Assembly: GCA_015143295.1 (NCBI GenBank)
Contig: CM026566.1
Span: forward strand, 5,381,072-5,445,071
Length of the DNA: 64,000 nt
DNA from: Tetracentron sinense
Taxonomy: Eukaryota > Streptophyta > Magnoliopsida > Trochodendrales > Trochodendraceae
Reading direction: 5' to 3'
Positions 47,688-57,760 of this stretch are shown in pieces. The notes beneath the pieces are model-generated. The model worked only from the letters and a program-made list of their open reading frames with translations. It had not been told where the DNA came from and made no database searches. Positions within the stretch are counted from its first letter, which is position 1. Each line of letters opens with the position of its first letter. The translations under genes were made by a program, and so were the position numbers.

Positions 47688-48829
47688 GTAGAGCCCCTGA
47701 ATCTGAGGGACACATTGAGTGTTGAGGAGGAGTATTTTGAGTAGGTGCCTACTCCAGAGGGTCTTCAGGAGCAGCAGAAGGCCTTTGTTAGGTGGCCCCA
47801 TAATGATTGATGAGAGGGAGGGTTTATATGTATTTTGATGAGTGAAGTTGTTCACTCTTTGTGAGCACGAGATTATTTATAGGATTTGGGGGACCTAAGA
47901 TAGTTTAGGGATTTTAAACAAGGGTGTAGGGCACGAGAAAGGCGGAGTTGAGGTGTCTAGGGGGTGTCAGACAGCTTTCAAGCAAACTCCAAGAATGGTG
48001 ATAATTTCAATACCGCAATTCCTAGTTTAGGCCAAAATTAAAATGCTGGTAATGTTATTACCGCAATTTATGAGTTTTTGCCCAAACATGCCCAACCCAG
48101 TCGCTATTGGGCAGGGGCACTGTAGCCTTTACCAAAAGTGAAAATACCGGTAAAGTTATTACCGCCATTACCTAATTTTATAAAAAAAGGCCTGGGCCCC
48201 CCACCAACGGTCATCTAGGGTTTATGGGCCCATGCTTGAGCCCACAGGGTGGTCTGGTTGTAGGTTTGGGTCTCTAGGCCTAGAAATGGGCCTTGAGCCC
48301 TAGGATTTTGACTTAAGATTAACCTAGGATTAGGCCTAGTGTTTAACTAGGATTTTAACCTACGGTTAGGCCTTCGGTTTGACCTAGGGTTTGCCTAAGG
48401 TTTGACTAGGGTTAGGCCTAGGGTTTGCTTGAGTTTGACCTAGAGTTTGACTAAGGCTTGACTAGGGTTTGACGTAGAGTTTGCTTAGGGTTTTCTTAGG
48501 GTTTGACTAAGGGTTGATTAAGGTTCGACCTAGGGTTTGCTTAGGGTTGACTTAGGGTTTGCCTAAGGTTTGACTAAGGCTTGACTAGAGTTTGAGGGTA
48601 TTAACCATGGTTAAGATGGTTAACCATGAGTTAGGAAAGAGTGTAAAAATTGGGTGATTACACTCTTTATTTTGATTTTGTGTATAAACTTGGATTATGA
48701 TATATATAGAAGAACATTTTTAGTTCCGCTTCTGCCATAGTATGTTTTATCTGTTTTACATGATGATTTGGTAATGAGTTCACAAGCCAAAATATCCTAA
48801 CTATTAGGGGGTATTTTGGGTCGCGACAA
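47688..48829 (+). mobile_element. Gypsy LTR 3' fragment, interrupted by a solo LTR
   Basis: Text at 47690-47835 parallels 23905-24100 of the gypsy LTR (GAGGAGGAGTATTTTGAG..., GTCTTCAGGAGCAGCAG, TTTTGATG). It resumes at 48663 with TTTTGATTTTGTG...TATATATAGAA and ends GGGGGTATTTTGGGTCGCGACA (48829). The primer-binding site TTGGTATCAGAGCC follows at 48833-48846. The 5' part of the LTR is missing; ACD6-like 3' flank abuts at about 47688. Confidence 0.75.
47860..48662 (-). mobile_element. Nested solo LTR (803 bp), TSD CTCTT
   Basis: TGTGAGCACGAG (47860) to GGGTGATTACA (48662), with perfect CTCTT duplications at 47855-47859 and 48663-48667. Read on the minus strand it starts TGTAATCACCCAATTTTTACAC, the counterpart of TGTAAGGACCCAATTTTTAC at 31584. 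It shares CATGGGCCC, CTAGG/AACCCTAG repeats and GGTAA hairpins. It is a short or deleted member of that family. Confidence 0.9.
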
Positions 48830-49312
48830 GTTTGGTATCAGAGCCTAGACATTAGACCATAGGGACTGAATGTTTTTTTTTGAGTTAACTTTGAACTTAG
48901 ATGAATTCCACCTTATTGGTATCAATACAAGGCATTCGATCGGTATAGAGAGTCGTATTCCAAGTATAGATTAGTCACCTAGTCTTAACATGAAATTGGT
49001 GAATGACTTAACCAAAATACGAGAATTTAGCATTGCTAGGAAGCTAGTAGTATGATTATACTATTATGGGTATACTTGATTGTATAAGATACGCCTACAT
49101 AGGCAAGAAATGCTCGTTGAATTGGTGTGTTCAAATAGCTTGATTTTCCGTTAGATTCACGCTTTGCTATTGTCTTCAAGAGTTGATCATGAGGCATGAC
49201 ATCCGAGGTAGAGGGTATCAGATTTGAGGGAATGGAGCAGATATTCCTGTGGAAGATGAGCAGCCAGACTTGACTCAGATCCTTGGGGCAATGGCAGCGG
49301 CTATGACTAGTT
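48830..49312 (+). mobile_element. Gypsy leader and start of gag, truncated
   Basis: The PBS is followed by TAGACATTAGA... and a leader parallel to 24330-24680 (ATAGAGAGTCGTATTCCAAGTATAGA in both). Gag-like text then starts near 49249 (EDEQPDLTQILGAMAAAMTS, compare DEQPDFAQAFASIAETLAML). Homology stops at a T19 run (49312-49330), where an unrelated repeat begins. Confidence 0.7.
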
Positions 49313-49364
49313 TTTTTTTTTTTTTTTTTTCTGTAGTCAACATCGCTCGAATAGTTTTAGTTCT

Positions 49365-49665
49365 CAAAATGCCCCTAAGTCAAATTTCTATACCCAAAAT
49401 GTTTATCACAAATTTTTTAACCCAAAATATTCCTCAAGTTTGCCCATATTCCATTATCTTCATTTCTAAAATGTCCCTCAAGTTTGCATACTCAAAATCC
49501 CTCAATTTTTTGCTACCCAAAATACTCCTAAAGTTTTTTTTTCTCAAAATATCTGTACATCATGTTTCTACACTCAACGTGTCCCTCACATTTTTTTACC
49601 CAAAATGTCTCTCAACTTCTTATACCCAAAATATTCTTTAAATCTTTTCCTAAAATGTCCTTCAC
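49365..49665 (+). repeat. Degenerate ~30-bp minisatellite (CCCAAAATGTCCCTCAAGTTT)
   Basis: About ten units of CYCAAAATRTCCCTCAARTTTTTTAYAC, varying in T-run length. The ORF covering it (49249-49641) is gag for about 20 codons and repeat thereafter. Confidence 0.85.
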
Positions 49666-50030
49666 TAGGGACCCTTTTCCCAATCTCTCTCCCCTCCCCC
49701 TCTCTCACGTTCACATGCAACCCACTAGCATATAAAAAAATGTTGTGTTGGTTCAGTAATAGTATGCAATTATGCATTATATAAGACTACTTTGTGTTGA
49801 GATAGGATCACAGCCATTGTAATTGAATTCAATTAAATTTTGTACGTGACATATGCATGTGGATTGGATAAAGGAAAAAGAGCGGAAAATTTAAATTTTT
49901 TAATTTTTTTTTTTTTCGTATTCTAATCTACATGTGCCACATATGCAATTTAATTCAATTGCAATTGGCTGTGATCATATCTCCTTCGTGTCAGTTCAAA
50001 AACTATTCCACGAACTAGGACCGATGTGGG
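49666..50030. other. Gene-free interval with an imperfect inverted repeat
   Basis: GATCACAGCCATTGTAATTGAATTC (49807) is mirrored by AATTCAATTGCAATTGGCTGTGATC (about 49951-49976), with ACATATGCATGT/CACATATGC inside. This is a MITE-like hairpin of about 170 bp related to 29801 by its CAGCCAAT end, but lacking the core. Confidence 0.6.
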
Positions 50031-50480
50031 ATGAGTGGAATTGGATTTGGTTTGGGAAATCGAAACCATTTGACCCTCATCCCAATGATCGACATGTGTC
50101 CCTTTAAACACTTCTTAACTGTGGTTAAAATTTACTAACTATTAGGATTCAACCATATAACTTTTGATTTAAAAAAAAAAATTAATCATAAGAGTTAAAA
50201 TTTCTTAATAGGGATTAAAGGGCAATTAAAGGGGGTAAGACTAGAAAACTTTGGTCTGGCGAGGGCATGACCAAATACGTTCTTGGGGATCGGATTTGTT
50301 CTGACCCTCCCAACCAAAACCGGCCTACTCATAGAGCCTCGTTAATTACACTTTTAATCCTAAGTTCAAATTTTTAAATAATTTTTCTAAAAACAAGATT
50401 ATATGGTTGAATATTAAAGATTATTAATGTCGACATGCGGGATGAGGGCCAGACGTTTCTGGTATGGCCAAAGCCAGACT
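50031..50480. mobile_element. Composite MITE with shared core and TGGTCTGGC ends
   Basis: GTGGGATGAGTGGAATTGGATTTGG on the left and ACTAAATCCATTCCC on the right. Inside are CTTAACTGTGGTTAAAATTTACTAACTATTAGGATTCAACC and its inverted partner. GGTCTGGCGAGGGCATGACC (50251) and GTTCTGACCCTCCC (50305) suggest two related elements, one inserted beside or within the other. Confidence 0.55.
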
Positions 50481-50639
50481 AAATCCATTCCCTTCCATGA
50501 TTTGTGTTACATAGAGAGAACCGTACCTGAAGATGCGTGGTTTATGTTTATGGACTTGGACTCGTCGACGTGTATTGTTCTCTAAAGTCGATCCGTTCAG
50601 CGATCCAGCTGTCTTCTTTACGTGTGGTAAGATCTTTTA

Positions 50640-51188
50640 GGCCTTGGATTGTCTCTAGCGAAGCCAGAAACCCCTCTTGGGCAACCATAGAATAAGGGAC
50701 ATGTGGCGTTAAAAGGGGAGAAGTCATTTCATTTTCTCCCCATGATTTTGACTTCTCCCCACATGATATCTCTTCCCCTTTATCTCAACACCTTATCACC
50801 ATGTGTCAGATAGTGTGTGGAGAAGTCAAAATCATGGGGCCCATGATTTTGACTTCTCCACCACTTGTCCCCTATTCTATGGTTGCCCCAGACAAGGGGT
50901 TTCTAGCTTCGACTCTAGCCCATGCCAGAAAAGTGCTCTCGAGCCTCTATACATTAAGCGGCTTGTGGCATAAAAAAGGGAGAAGTCATTTCATTTTCTT
51001 CCTTGATTTTGACTTCTCCCCACTTGGTATCTCTCCCTTTAATTCACCATTTTATCACCATGTGTCAAATAATGGTTGGAGAAGACAAAATCATGGGGCC
51101 CATGAAATGACTTCTCCAGCCACCTGACACTTAATGTGTGGTGGCCCAAGAGCACCTTTCTGGCATGGGCTAGAGAGAATTTGAGGCC
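50640..51188. mobile_element. MITE (family of 19631) with a second MITE nested inside
   Basis: The outer left end GGCCTTGGATTGTCTCTAGC matches the 19631 element. Its right end is split: TTTCTAGCTTCG (about 50911) continues as AGAATTTGAGGCC (51176-51188). Between them lies an element with ends CTCTAGCCCATGCCAGAAA (about 50913) and TTTCTGGCATGGGCTAGAG (about 51157-51175). Both elements share GAAGTCAAAATCATG and GAAGTCATTTCATTTTC words, so they are related families. Confidence 0.8.
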
Positions 51189-51307
51189 AACATCAATTTG
51201 CATACGTGGCACAGTAAACTAGATTTGCTATCCAGTTTGCTGTGTCTGTTGGAGATGCTCTTAGAACAATGAGATATTCTCTTCTCCCTTTTAAGTCTTA
51301 ACCAACC

Positions 51308-51465
51308 GGACTTTGCCACTGAGACCCCTTAGGTCCGTGACCACCGAGACCGTGCTCTAAGAGCACGTGATTTTAGGTGGGGCCATTTCACATGGTAGGC
51401 GCCACCTGAAATCCTGTGCTCTTAGAGCACGGTCTTAGCCCTAAGGGGGTCTCTGAAGCTTTATC
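51308..51465. mobile_element. Small palindromic MITE (copy 2 of 3)
   Basis: GGACTTTGCCACTGAGACCC through GTGCTCTAAGAGCACGTGAT, CATTTCACATGGTAGGC, and the inverted right arm ending GGGGGTCTCTGAAGC. About 90 percent alike by eye to 13643-13814. Confidence 0.75.
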
Positions 51466-51585
51466 GTAACCAATAATACCCAAGGGAGCTAAATTATCTA
51501 CGGAACCAATTGGGTCTTAATTCCTTTTCTATAAAGGGCTAGACAAGTCCCTCTCTCTTCTTTACTATTATAATGCGAGACGGAG

Positions 51586-52016
51586 CAAGGTTTTTAATTT
51601 CGAATTTTTTGAAGATTTCGGCCAGCCAACCCGAACCAAAATTCCAAAAATTGCAGGATTTCGGCAAAAAAATTCGAAATCTGAAATATTTTTATTTTAT
51701 TAATTATATATATATTTTATTAATATATATATGTTAAAAAATAATATTTTATTAAAATTTTATATATTTATATAAATATTATTTATTTTATTTTTAAAAT
51801 TAATATATAAAATTTCGAAATTTCATGAAATTTCAATGAAACTTTTGAAATATTTCAGAATTTTAATTAAGAAAAACAATAAAAAAACCATTTAAAAAAA
51901 AAATCAGATTTCGGCCAAAATTTTTGAAATCTGAAATTTTGGCCGAAATCTGATTTTCAAAATAAAACCAGTTTCGATGTCGTTGGGGTTGTCCGAAACC
52001 GAAATTTCAAACCTTG
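51586..52016. mobile_element. MITE with TIR CAAGGTTT(TT)AATTTCG
   Basis: The left CAAGGTTTTTAATTTCGAA is mirrored by CCGAAATTTCAAACCTTG on the right. Internal GATTTCGGCC/GGCCGAAATC words repeat on both strands around an AT-rich middle. Partial relatives begin 'caaggtttgaaatcc' near 58204 and 'aaggtttgaaatcc' near 59313. Confidence 0.7.
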
Positions 52017-52149
52017 AGAGGGAGGGCCTAGCTTGATTTTTCCAAAATTCCCAAACTACCCGTATATAAAAAAAAACTTTGATTCAATGTTTTACTTTAA
52101 TGTGGTAATGTTTTACTGTAATTCCCAAACTACCCTTTATCTATTTAAA

Positions 52150-52262
52150 GAATAGAATCACAGTCAATTGCAATTGAACTCGGGGAGAGTTCAATCGCAC
52201 CCGTGGGTTAACATGTTTCCCTTTTAACTCCTTTTAACTCCTATTAACTATGGTTAACTCCT
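52150..52262. mobile_element. Half MITE with shared core
   Basis: GAATCACAGTCAATTGCAATTGAACTCGGGGAGAGTTCAATCGCAC then TTTAACTCCTATTAACTATGGTTAA: the left half of the family complete at 29801. The mirror half is missing. Confidence 0.55.
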
Positions 52263-52376
52263 TTCCCTCGTTGTCACGTGCCACCCGCTAGTCTCTATAA
52301 TCCAATTTGGTCCCTGCCTTCACTCACCCATTCTCATTTATCTCTTTTTCCCTAGCATAAGGGGATCGTCACCACC

Positions 52377-52625
52377 ATGGAAAGAGAAAGGAGAGCTCTC
52401 CTCTCTCAAACAATCTTTCACGCTACCACTGTAGCACAAAGGAGGGAGAGATTTCCTATTTCTCTGGTTCTCTTCCTTTTTTCTTTACTTCTTCCTATTC
52501 TCCCAACAGCAACTTCTCTATTTCGACGAACAACATGTACAGTCGTGGTCCTCCATCATACACTCACGCTAGCTACTAGAAGAGGCAGCCACTCTCAGAA
52601 TCCTTGGTTGCCTCTCCCTCCCTGA
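52377..52625 (+). CDS. Short coding-like ORF with a hydrophobic segment, cut by an LTR insertion
   Basis: Starts ACCACCATGGAA, a good plant initiation context. It encodes MERERRALLSQTIFHATTVA, a basic stretch and a 24-residue hydrophobic segment (FPISLVLFLFSLLLPILPTA). The apparent stop lies in the LTR that begins at 52623. If that insertion (52623-56442) and one target copy are ignored, the frame stays open for about 20 more codons in 56448-56503, to a possible donor (CACTAG|GTAAAT) near 56503. I do not recognise the protein. It may be the first exon of a type II membrane protein, now broken, or chance. No later exon is visible. Confidence 0.4.
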   Translation: MERERRALLSQTIFHATTVAQRRERFPISLVLFLFSLLLPILPTATSLFRRTTCTVVVLHHTLTLATRRGSHSQNPWLPLPP

Positions 52626-53562
52626 AAGTATGCATCTTTTTAGTTTTAGAAAAACAGTTCTTGGGGGTCATACATCGAATCCCAAGATCTGACTAAGATT
52701 CTAATTGATTTCATTTAATGAATAATAAAATAACAATCACCTTTGCGACTTTAAAATTGTTAAGTCAAATCCACAATAGAAACGATACCAGCAAAACTTC
52801 ACAAGTGTCAAGTCTCATTTGCAATCCTTTTTCCTTTAAAGCTTTCTCTAATGGAAACTAATGACCCTTCCAAATTTCCAGCTCTACGATCTTGAAATAA
52901 AGATCCAATCTTGATCTTCAAGAACCTTGATTTCCTTCTTAGTGATATTCACAACTTAAAACACAAGAAAAGAAAGAGGGGAGAAGGAATGACCGTACAA
53001 CTCTAGAGAGAGAGAGAGAGAGGGGCGTGAGGTATTAAGGAGAAGGGGGAATAATTCTGGAAATTATTATATCCTCACAATGGTGGACGTCCACCCCTTT
53101 AAATAGGATAGCTTGGGTTGCTTGCAACCCAAATCTCCTAATTCTTATCCAATAAGGATTCCTCAATTGTTTCTTTAATTGATTTCTCCTAATTAATTAG
53201 GATTAATCTATAATAGAAACTAATCTTATCCATTAATAACTAATCTTATCCTTATCCAATAAGGAATCTTTAATTAGTAACTAACTAATTAATGATTAGT
53301 AACTAACTAATGGAATCCTAACAATTAGGGAATCAACTAACTAACTAACCTTATCCAATAAGGAATCTATAGTTAGAAACTAATTAAAAACAAGATCTCT
53401 CCTTGAAGTGGGCGTCCCACCCTAGGTGGGCCCCACTCCACACGCCCCATAGGATTCTAAACCCTTTTGGTCACCATTTTGATTCTTTCATCATAATCCC
53501 CAATGGGTCCTACCTATTTGGTTTTTCACATCTAATGTGATTCCACCTTGTAAGTGGTGAAA

Positions 53563-55324
53563 TTTCACCACTTATTTCACACCCCACACGAAAGGGGGTG
53601 TGCACTGTAAGAATTAGATCACAACCCTAAGGAGGATTGTGATCATTTCACACCTTACCGCCTTAGATTGAAAATAATCTAAGGAGAGGACAGCAAGTGT
53701 ACCCTCGCCGCCCCACATTAAAATAAAACAAAAGGGGTCTTTTAACAGACCCCACTCTGGCAGCAAGGAACCCCCTTGTTACCCAAATCTAAATGAAAAT
53801 AAAGGGGCAGCAAGAAGCTCCCTTGCTGCCACAAATTAAAATAAAATAAAAGGGGTATTTTAACAACCCCACTCTGGCGGCAAGGAACCCCCTTGCTGCC
53901 CAAATCTAAATTAAAATAAATGAGTAGCAAGGAGCTCCCTTGCTGTCCCAAATTAAAATAAAACAAAAGGGGTCTTTTAACATACCCCACTTTGGCGGCA
54001 AGGAACCCCCTTGCTGCCCAAATCTAAGTTAAAATAAATAGGCAGCAAGGAAACACCCTTGCTGCCCCAAATTAAAATTAAAACAAGAGGGGTCTTTAAT
54101 AGACCCTAATCTGGCAGCAAGGAAACACTCTTGCTATCCCAAATTGAAATTAAATAATAGAGGTCATTAGTGGACCCCACCATGGCAGCAAGGAAGCACC
54201 TTTGCTGTCCCAAATTAAAATTAGAAAAATGAGATCATTAATGGACCCCAGGATGACAGCAAGGAAGCACCCTTGCTGCCCCAAATTAAAATTAAAGAAA
54301 TTGGGTCATTAATGTACCCCAGGATGGCAGCAGGGAAGCACCCTTACTGCCCCAAATCAAAGGGGTCTTAATGGACGCTAACATGGTAGCAACGAAGCAC
54401 CCTTGCTGCCCCAAATTAAAATTAAATAAGGGGGTCATTAATAGACCCCACCATGGCAACAAGGAAGCACCCTTGCTGCCCAATTTAAAATTAAATGAGA
54501 AAGGTCATTAATAGACCCCACCATGGCAGCAAGGAAGCACCCTTGCTGCCCCAGATTAAAATTAAAGAAATGAGGTCATTAATGGAGCCCACCCTGACAG
54601 TAAGGAGCCCTCTTGTTGACCCAAATTAAAAGGGGGTCTATAACAGACCCCCACCTTGACAGTAAGAAGTTTTCTTGCTACCCCAAGTTAAAGGTCAGCA
54701 CCCACTGCGATCAGCAGTCCAGTAGTGGGTATAATACCCACTACTTATCCACGATCCATAAATTGAGGATGAGAGATAGTCCACACTCTCCCACGAAGAG
54801 GACAGATGTTCTCTTCACAAAAAAAGAAAGACAGTTAGAGGGAGGTGGTTACGAAACTAGCCCCCCATCAACTCTCACGATATAAAAGGGTGGGAGTTAA
54901 TCAAGCAAAAGGCCGATCATCCCGAATACAGAGAAGGAGAGGACAAACCCAAAAGGAAAGGACTTCAGCCAAGAAAACAGCCAGAGCTCTAATGGAAGCG
55001 ACAAGGTAGGCTGAGACGCCTGCCTATCTCTTTCCCCCTTTTCTCTTTTATTTTGAAAGACCTCTCTTGAGGCAATTGTAAATGCCAAAATGGGGCATTC
55101 AGCACCCCCTTATCAAATAAGAAAATGCTACGCTTTACTCTGTTTCTCTTTTCTTCTTAATGAGAGGTATCTCTCTCAAAAGAGAGCATAATTAATGGCA
55201 TAAGTTCACTTATGCCGGAAATGGTTCCCCCACATAAAATCATAAACTCTATTAATGGAGGACATTTGAACAGCGGAGTTCAATCGCCTCACACCAAGGT
55301 GAGGCGGTCGAAATTTGCTGCTAC
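53563..55324 (+). mobile_element. Element nested in the LTR, with hairpin-repeat array and its own TATA box
   Basis: It interrupts LTR sequence that is continuous in the 43379 copy (between TGATTTCACCT and ATTAGAGCTTCAC, as complements). It carries the array at 53750-54690, then a promoter-like GATATAAAAGGGTGGGAG (about 54881) and a leader-like stretch with GCACCCCCTTATCAAATAAGAAAATG, ending near GAAATTTGCTGCTACA. This looks like an LTR of an unrelated family; no target duplication was found. Confidence 0.6.
53750..54690 (+). repeat. Array of ~11-12 hairpin-forming units (GGCAGCAAGG...CCTTGCTGCC)
   Basis: Each unit of roughly 75-105 bp holds GGCAGCAAGGAAGCACCCTT then GCTGCC, an 8-10-bp inverted repeat with a small loop. 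An AAATTAAAATTAAA spacer and a GGGGTCATTAATGGACCCCA block, itself palindromic, follow. So each unit contains two short hairpins. Units diverge by point changes (GGAACCCCC early, GGAAGCACC later). Confidence 0.85.
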
Positions 55325-56503
55325 AGACCGTTTAGAGCTTCACCATACCATATAGTGATTATTTAGAGAAATTAATTAATTAAATTAAATACTTTAAGAA
55401 AGTCCTTGTGTGTGAGATCTAAAGGGATCTCCTATTTCCGGTTGTGGGACTAAGTAATCAACCTTTTGGTTAAAGCATTGTTACTAGGGAACACCTTTCT
55501 TATACTCCATTAGGATTATAGAATTTATTTATATCCCTGGACATCCACTAATCACAATAATGTCCATTAACACATTGTGATTAACCTCCAGAAAATAGAG
55601 AATTATTTGCAGGTATTTATATCTCAAGATTTGTTTACAGATGCATCTCTCCACTTCCAATATTGTTATAAGCTTACGGGACAATATCTAATACTGTCTT
55701 TAATCCCTAGCTTATATTAAGAACCCATTCTCTTTAATACTTTCAGTCAAGCATGGACTTTCAAAACATTTTAGAAATTCTTTAAAGAAATAATAATTAT
55801 AATTACATTTCTTTTATACAGAAAATAAATTCCTCGATAAAACCATTTCATCGATAAATACCAATACTGGGTTTTTCAAGTCCGGTTTTGACAAGTATCG
55901 ATTCAATATTATTTACTCTGTAAGAGTAGTAGAATCCTTATTGAGCGTACACACACTTCTTCTAATATAGGTGTACATAACCCAACGAACCCATATTTAG
56001 TCCGGTGTGTTGGAAATATAAAGACAGTATATTTCTAAGGGTATCCACGAAGTGATCCAGTTGTAATATAAGTACTTCTTACTTTTATCTACATCTTAGT
56101 CAAAAGACCCTTATCTCAGTCATTAAAATCCATCACTGCATCATATGGAACTAACAATATGTAAGTTATTAAGAAAATGTTGTCTAGATGTATCCAGATT
56201 AACTTAAAACAATTTTAGGTTTACAAGGAATCGGAAAACCATATCTCCTTAGCAATTAGTTATCAACTAATTAGATGGTTTTTCTACAATATTACCTAAG
56301 GGACAAAGTAGTCTCATCCAATGAGATACTTTTGATATATTACCCAATGTAGAAGACAATGTGTGAATGTAAAATATGCATTTATTGATTAAGTAGATTA
56401 ATACAATTCCGGAACGGCTTCCGTGGGTATATATGTCTAACACTTCCTACAGCCAACCCACCATTTTGTCTGCCAGGCCTCCTCCCCCACGACACTAGGT
56501 AAA

Positions 56504-56889
56504 TCTTTTTTCTATTTTTTAGTTAGTTAACTTAGTTAAGGTACAGTTTATTTTAACCTATTCAGATTAATATTATTTCGCTTATTATGTAGGTATTAAG
56601 TTAATTTTAAATCTTTTTTTTAAAAAAAAAAAAGTTCAGATCAGATTAGATTAGTCTTGCCTTTAGCGACGGAGAGCAGGGCCATCCCGTCCCGGAGGGA
56701 CTCAGCCCATTCCCAAATGGAACTGCCTGAATGTCTTATCCATTTGTTTTATATTTGATTCTTCCTTGTTAACGCGGTAAAGCCCCACTCTGGCTTATAT
56801 ATATTGCTCATGAAATGTCACACAATGTACATTCAGCAGGAGGAAATAAAATATAACCTTAAGTTTGGTATCGGTAGAGAGTGAACACC
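56504..56889 (+). promoter_or_regulatory. Upstream region of ACD6-like copy C
   Basis: TATATATAT at about 56797-56805 lies roughly 90 bp before the ATG. The leader GTAGAGAGTGAACACC precedes the start, as in the intact copy. AT-rich; no other gene. Confidence 0.4.
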
Positions 56890-57545
56890 ATGCATCCTAA
56901 ATTGTACAAAGCTGCAGCAACAATGGAAAGAGTTGTTTTCATCAGGGAACGTGCTTATCGCATCAAGGAACGCACTGATCTCATCGAGGAGCGCAAACGC
57001 TGATCTCATCAAGGAACGCACTGCTCTCATCAAGGAAGTCAAAGAAGAAAATCTAAACCTTGTACTAGAAGGGATTCCAACCCTGAAGAACACTATCCTT
57101 CACCTCGCAGCGAAAGTCGGAGACAGGGATATGGTTGAGGAAGAATATGACAAGAAATATTGTGAATCACTTCTGACCAAGAAAAAATCAAAGAGAGACA
57201 CTGCGTTGCACATTGCTGCAAGGGTTGGCCATCTCTCTGTAGTCAATTTCGTGGTGGAGAAATCCATTTCTGTATCAACATCCATCGACATCGAACAAGT
57301 AGGAAAGCAGACTAATCATATACTGACGATTCAAAATCAAAGGAGCAACACAGTCTTGCATGAGGTTCTACGAGACCGTCACTCAGATGTGGCGAAGGTG
57401 TTGACGGAGAAGGCCCTTCAATTATGTTGTTTTGTTAATGATGCTGGTGAGTCCCCCACAGTATCTAAAATGGTAGTATTTTCATGCAGCAAAAGATTAG
57501 ACCCTAGCAAAATATTACCTCATTTTTGTAATTATAAAGAGAAAT
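56890..57545 (+). pseudogene. ACD6-like copy C, exon 1 fused to intron-2 sequence
   Basis: The start is conserved (MHPKLYKAA for MDPRLYEAA). Then comes an expanded run of LI(K/E)ER-type heptad-like units, a TGA after EERKR (about 57002), and the ankyrin text in the next frame: TILHLAAKVGDRDMVEE, DTALHIAARVGHLSVVNFVV, SNTVLHEVLRDRHSDVAKVL, VNDAGESP. After AGESP the sequence jumps to intron-2-start DNA (TTTTCATGCAGCAAAAGATT, compare 39809). The end of exon 1, intron 1 and exon 2 are therefore deleted. An ORF (56933-57607) crosses this junction but is not a natural product. Confidence 0.85.
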
Positions 57546-57760
57546 CTCTTTACAAAACTATGATTCTTCTTTTTATGATTACAAAATTGTTACCTTCTAT
57601 GCATTAAAAAGCAGAGCTCTGCCCAAGGCGCTTGAAGCATGGCTCCGCCTCATGTTAACATTATTATTATTATTTTTTTTTGGCGTAATTTCTTCCATAT
57701 CTGTTTTGCCCTAACACTTTATCCACTCGACTCTCAGTAGATAGAGTGCATTTAAAAAAA

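Larger units (their letters stand above)
52623..56442 (-). mobile_element. Solo LTR (reverse), family of 7223 and 43379, with nested element
   Basis: Plus-strand ends TGAAAGTATGCATC (52623) and GGGTATATATGTCTAACA (56442) are the complements of the ends of 43379-45563. Flanks CTCCC (52618-52622) and CTTCC (56443-56447) match at 4 of 5, a slightly decayed target duplication. LTR sequence is found at 52623-53560 and 55325-56442. The intervening 1.75 kb is another element. Confidence 0.82.

Noticed and set aside
49249-49641. 130-codon ORF
   Set aside because: About 20 codons of gypsy gag run into a T tract and the ~30-bp minisatellite; the fusion is accidental.
54613-54885. 90-codon ORF after the hairpin array
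   Set aside because: It crosses repeat units and the promoter-like region of the nested element, with no domain.
56933-57607. 224-codon ankyrin ORF as a functional gene
   Set aside because: Its start lies out of frame with the family ATG, and its C-terminus is intron-derived sequence after a deletion. It belongs to the copy C pseudogene.
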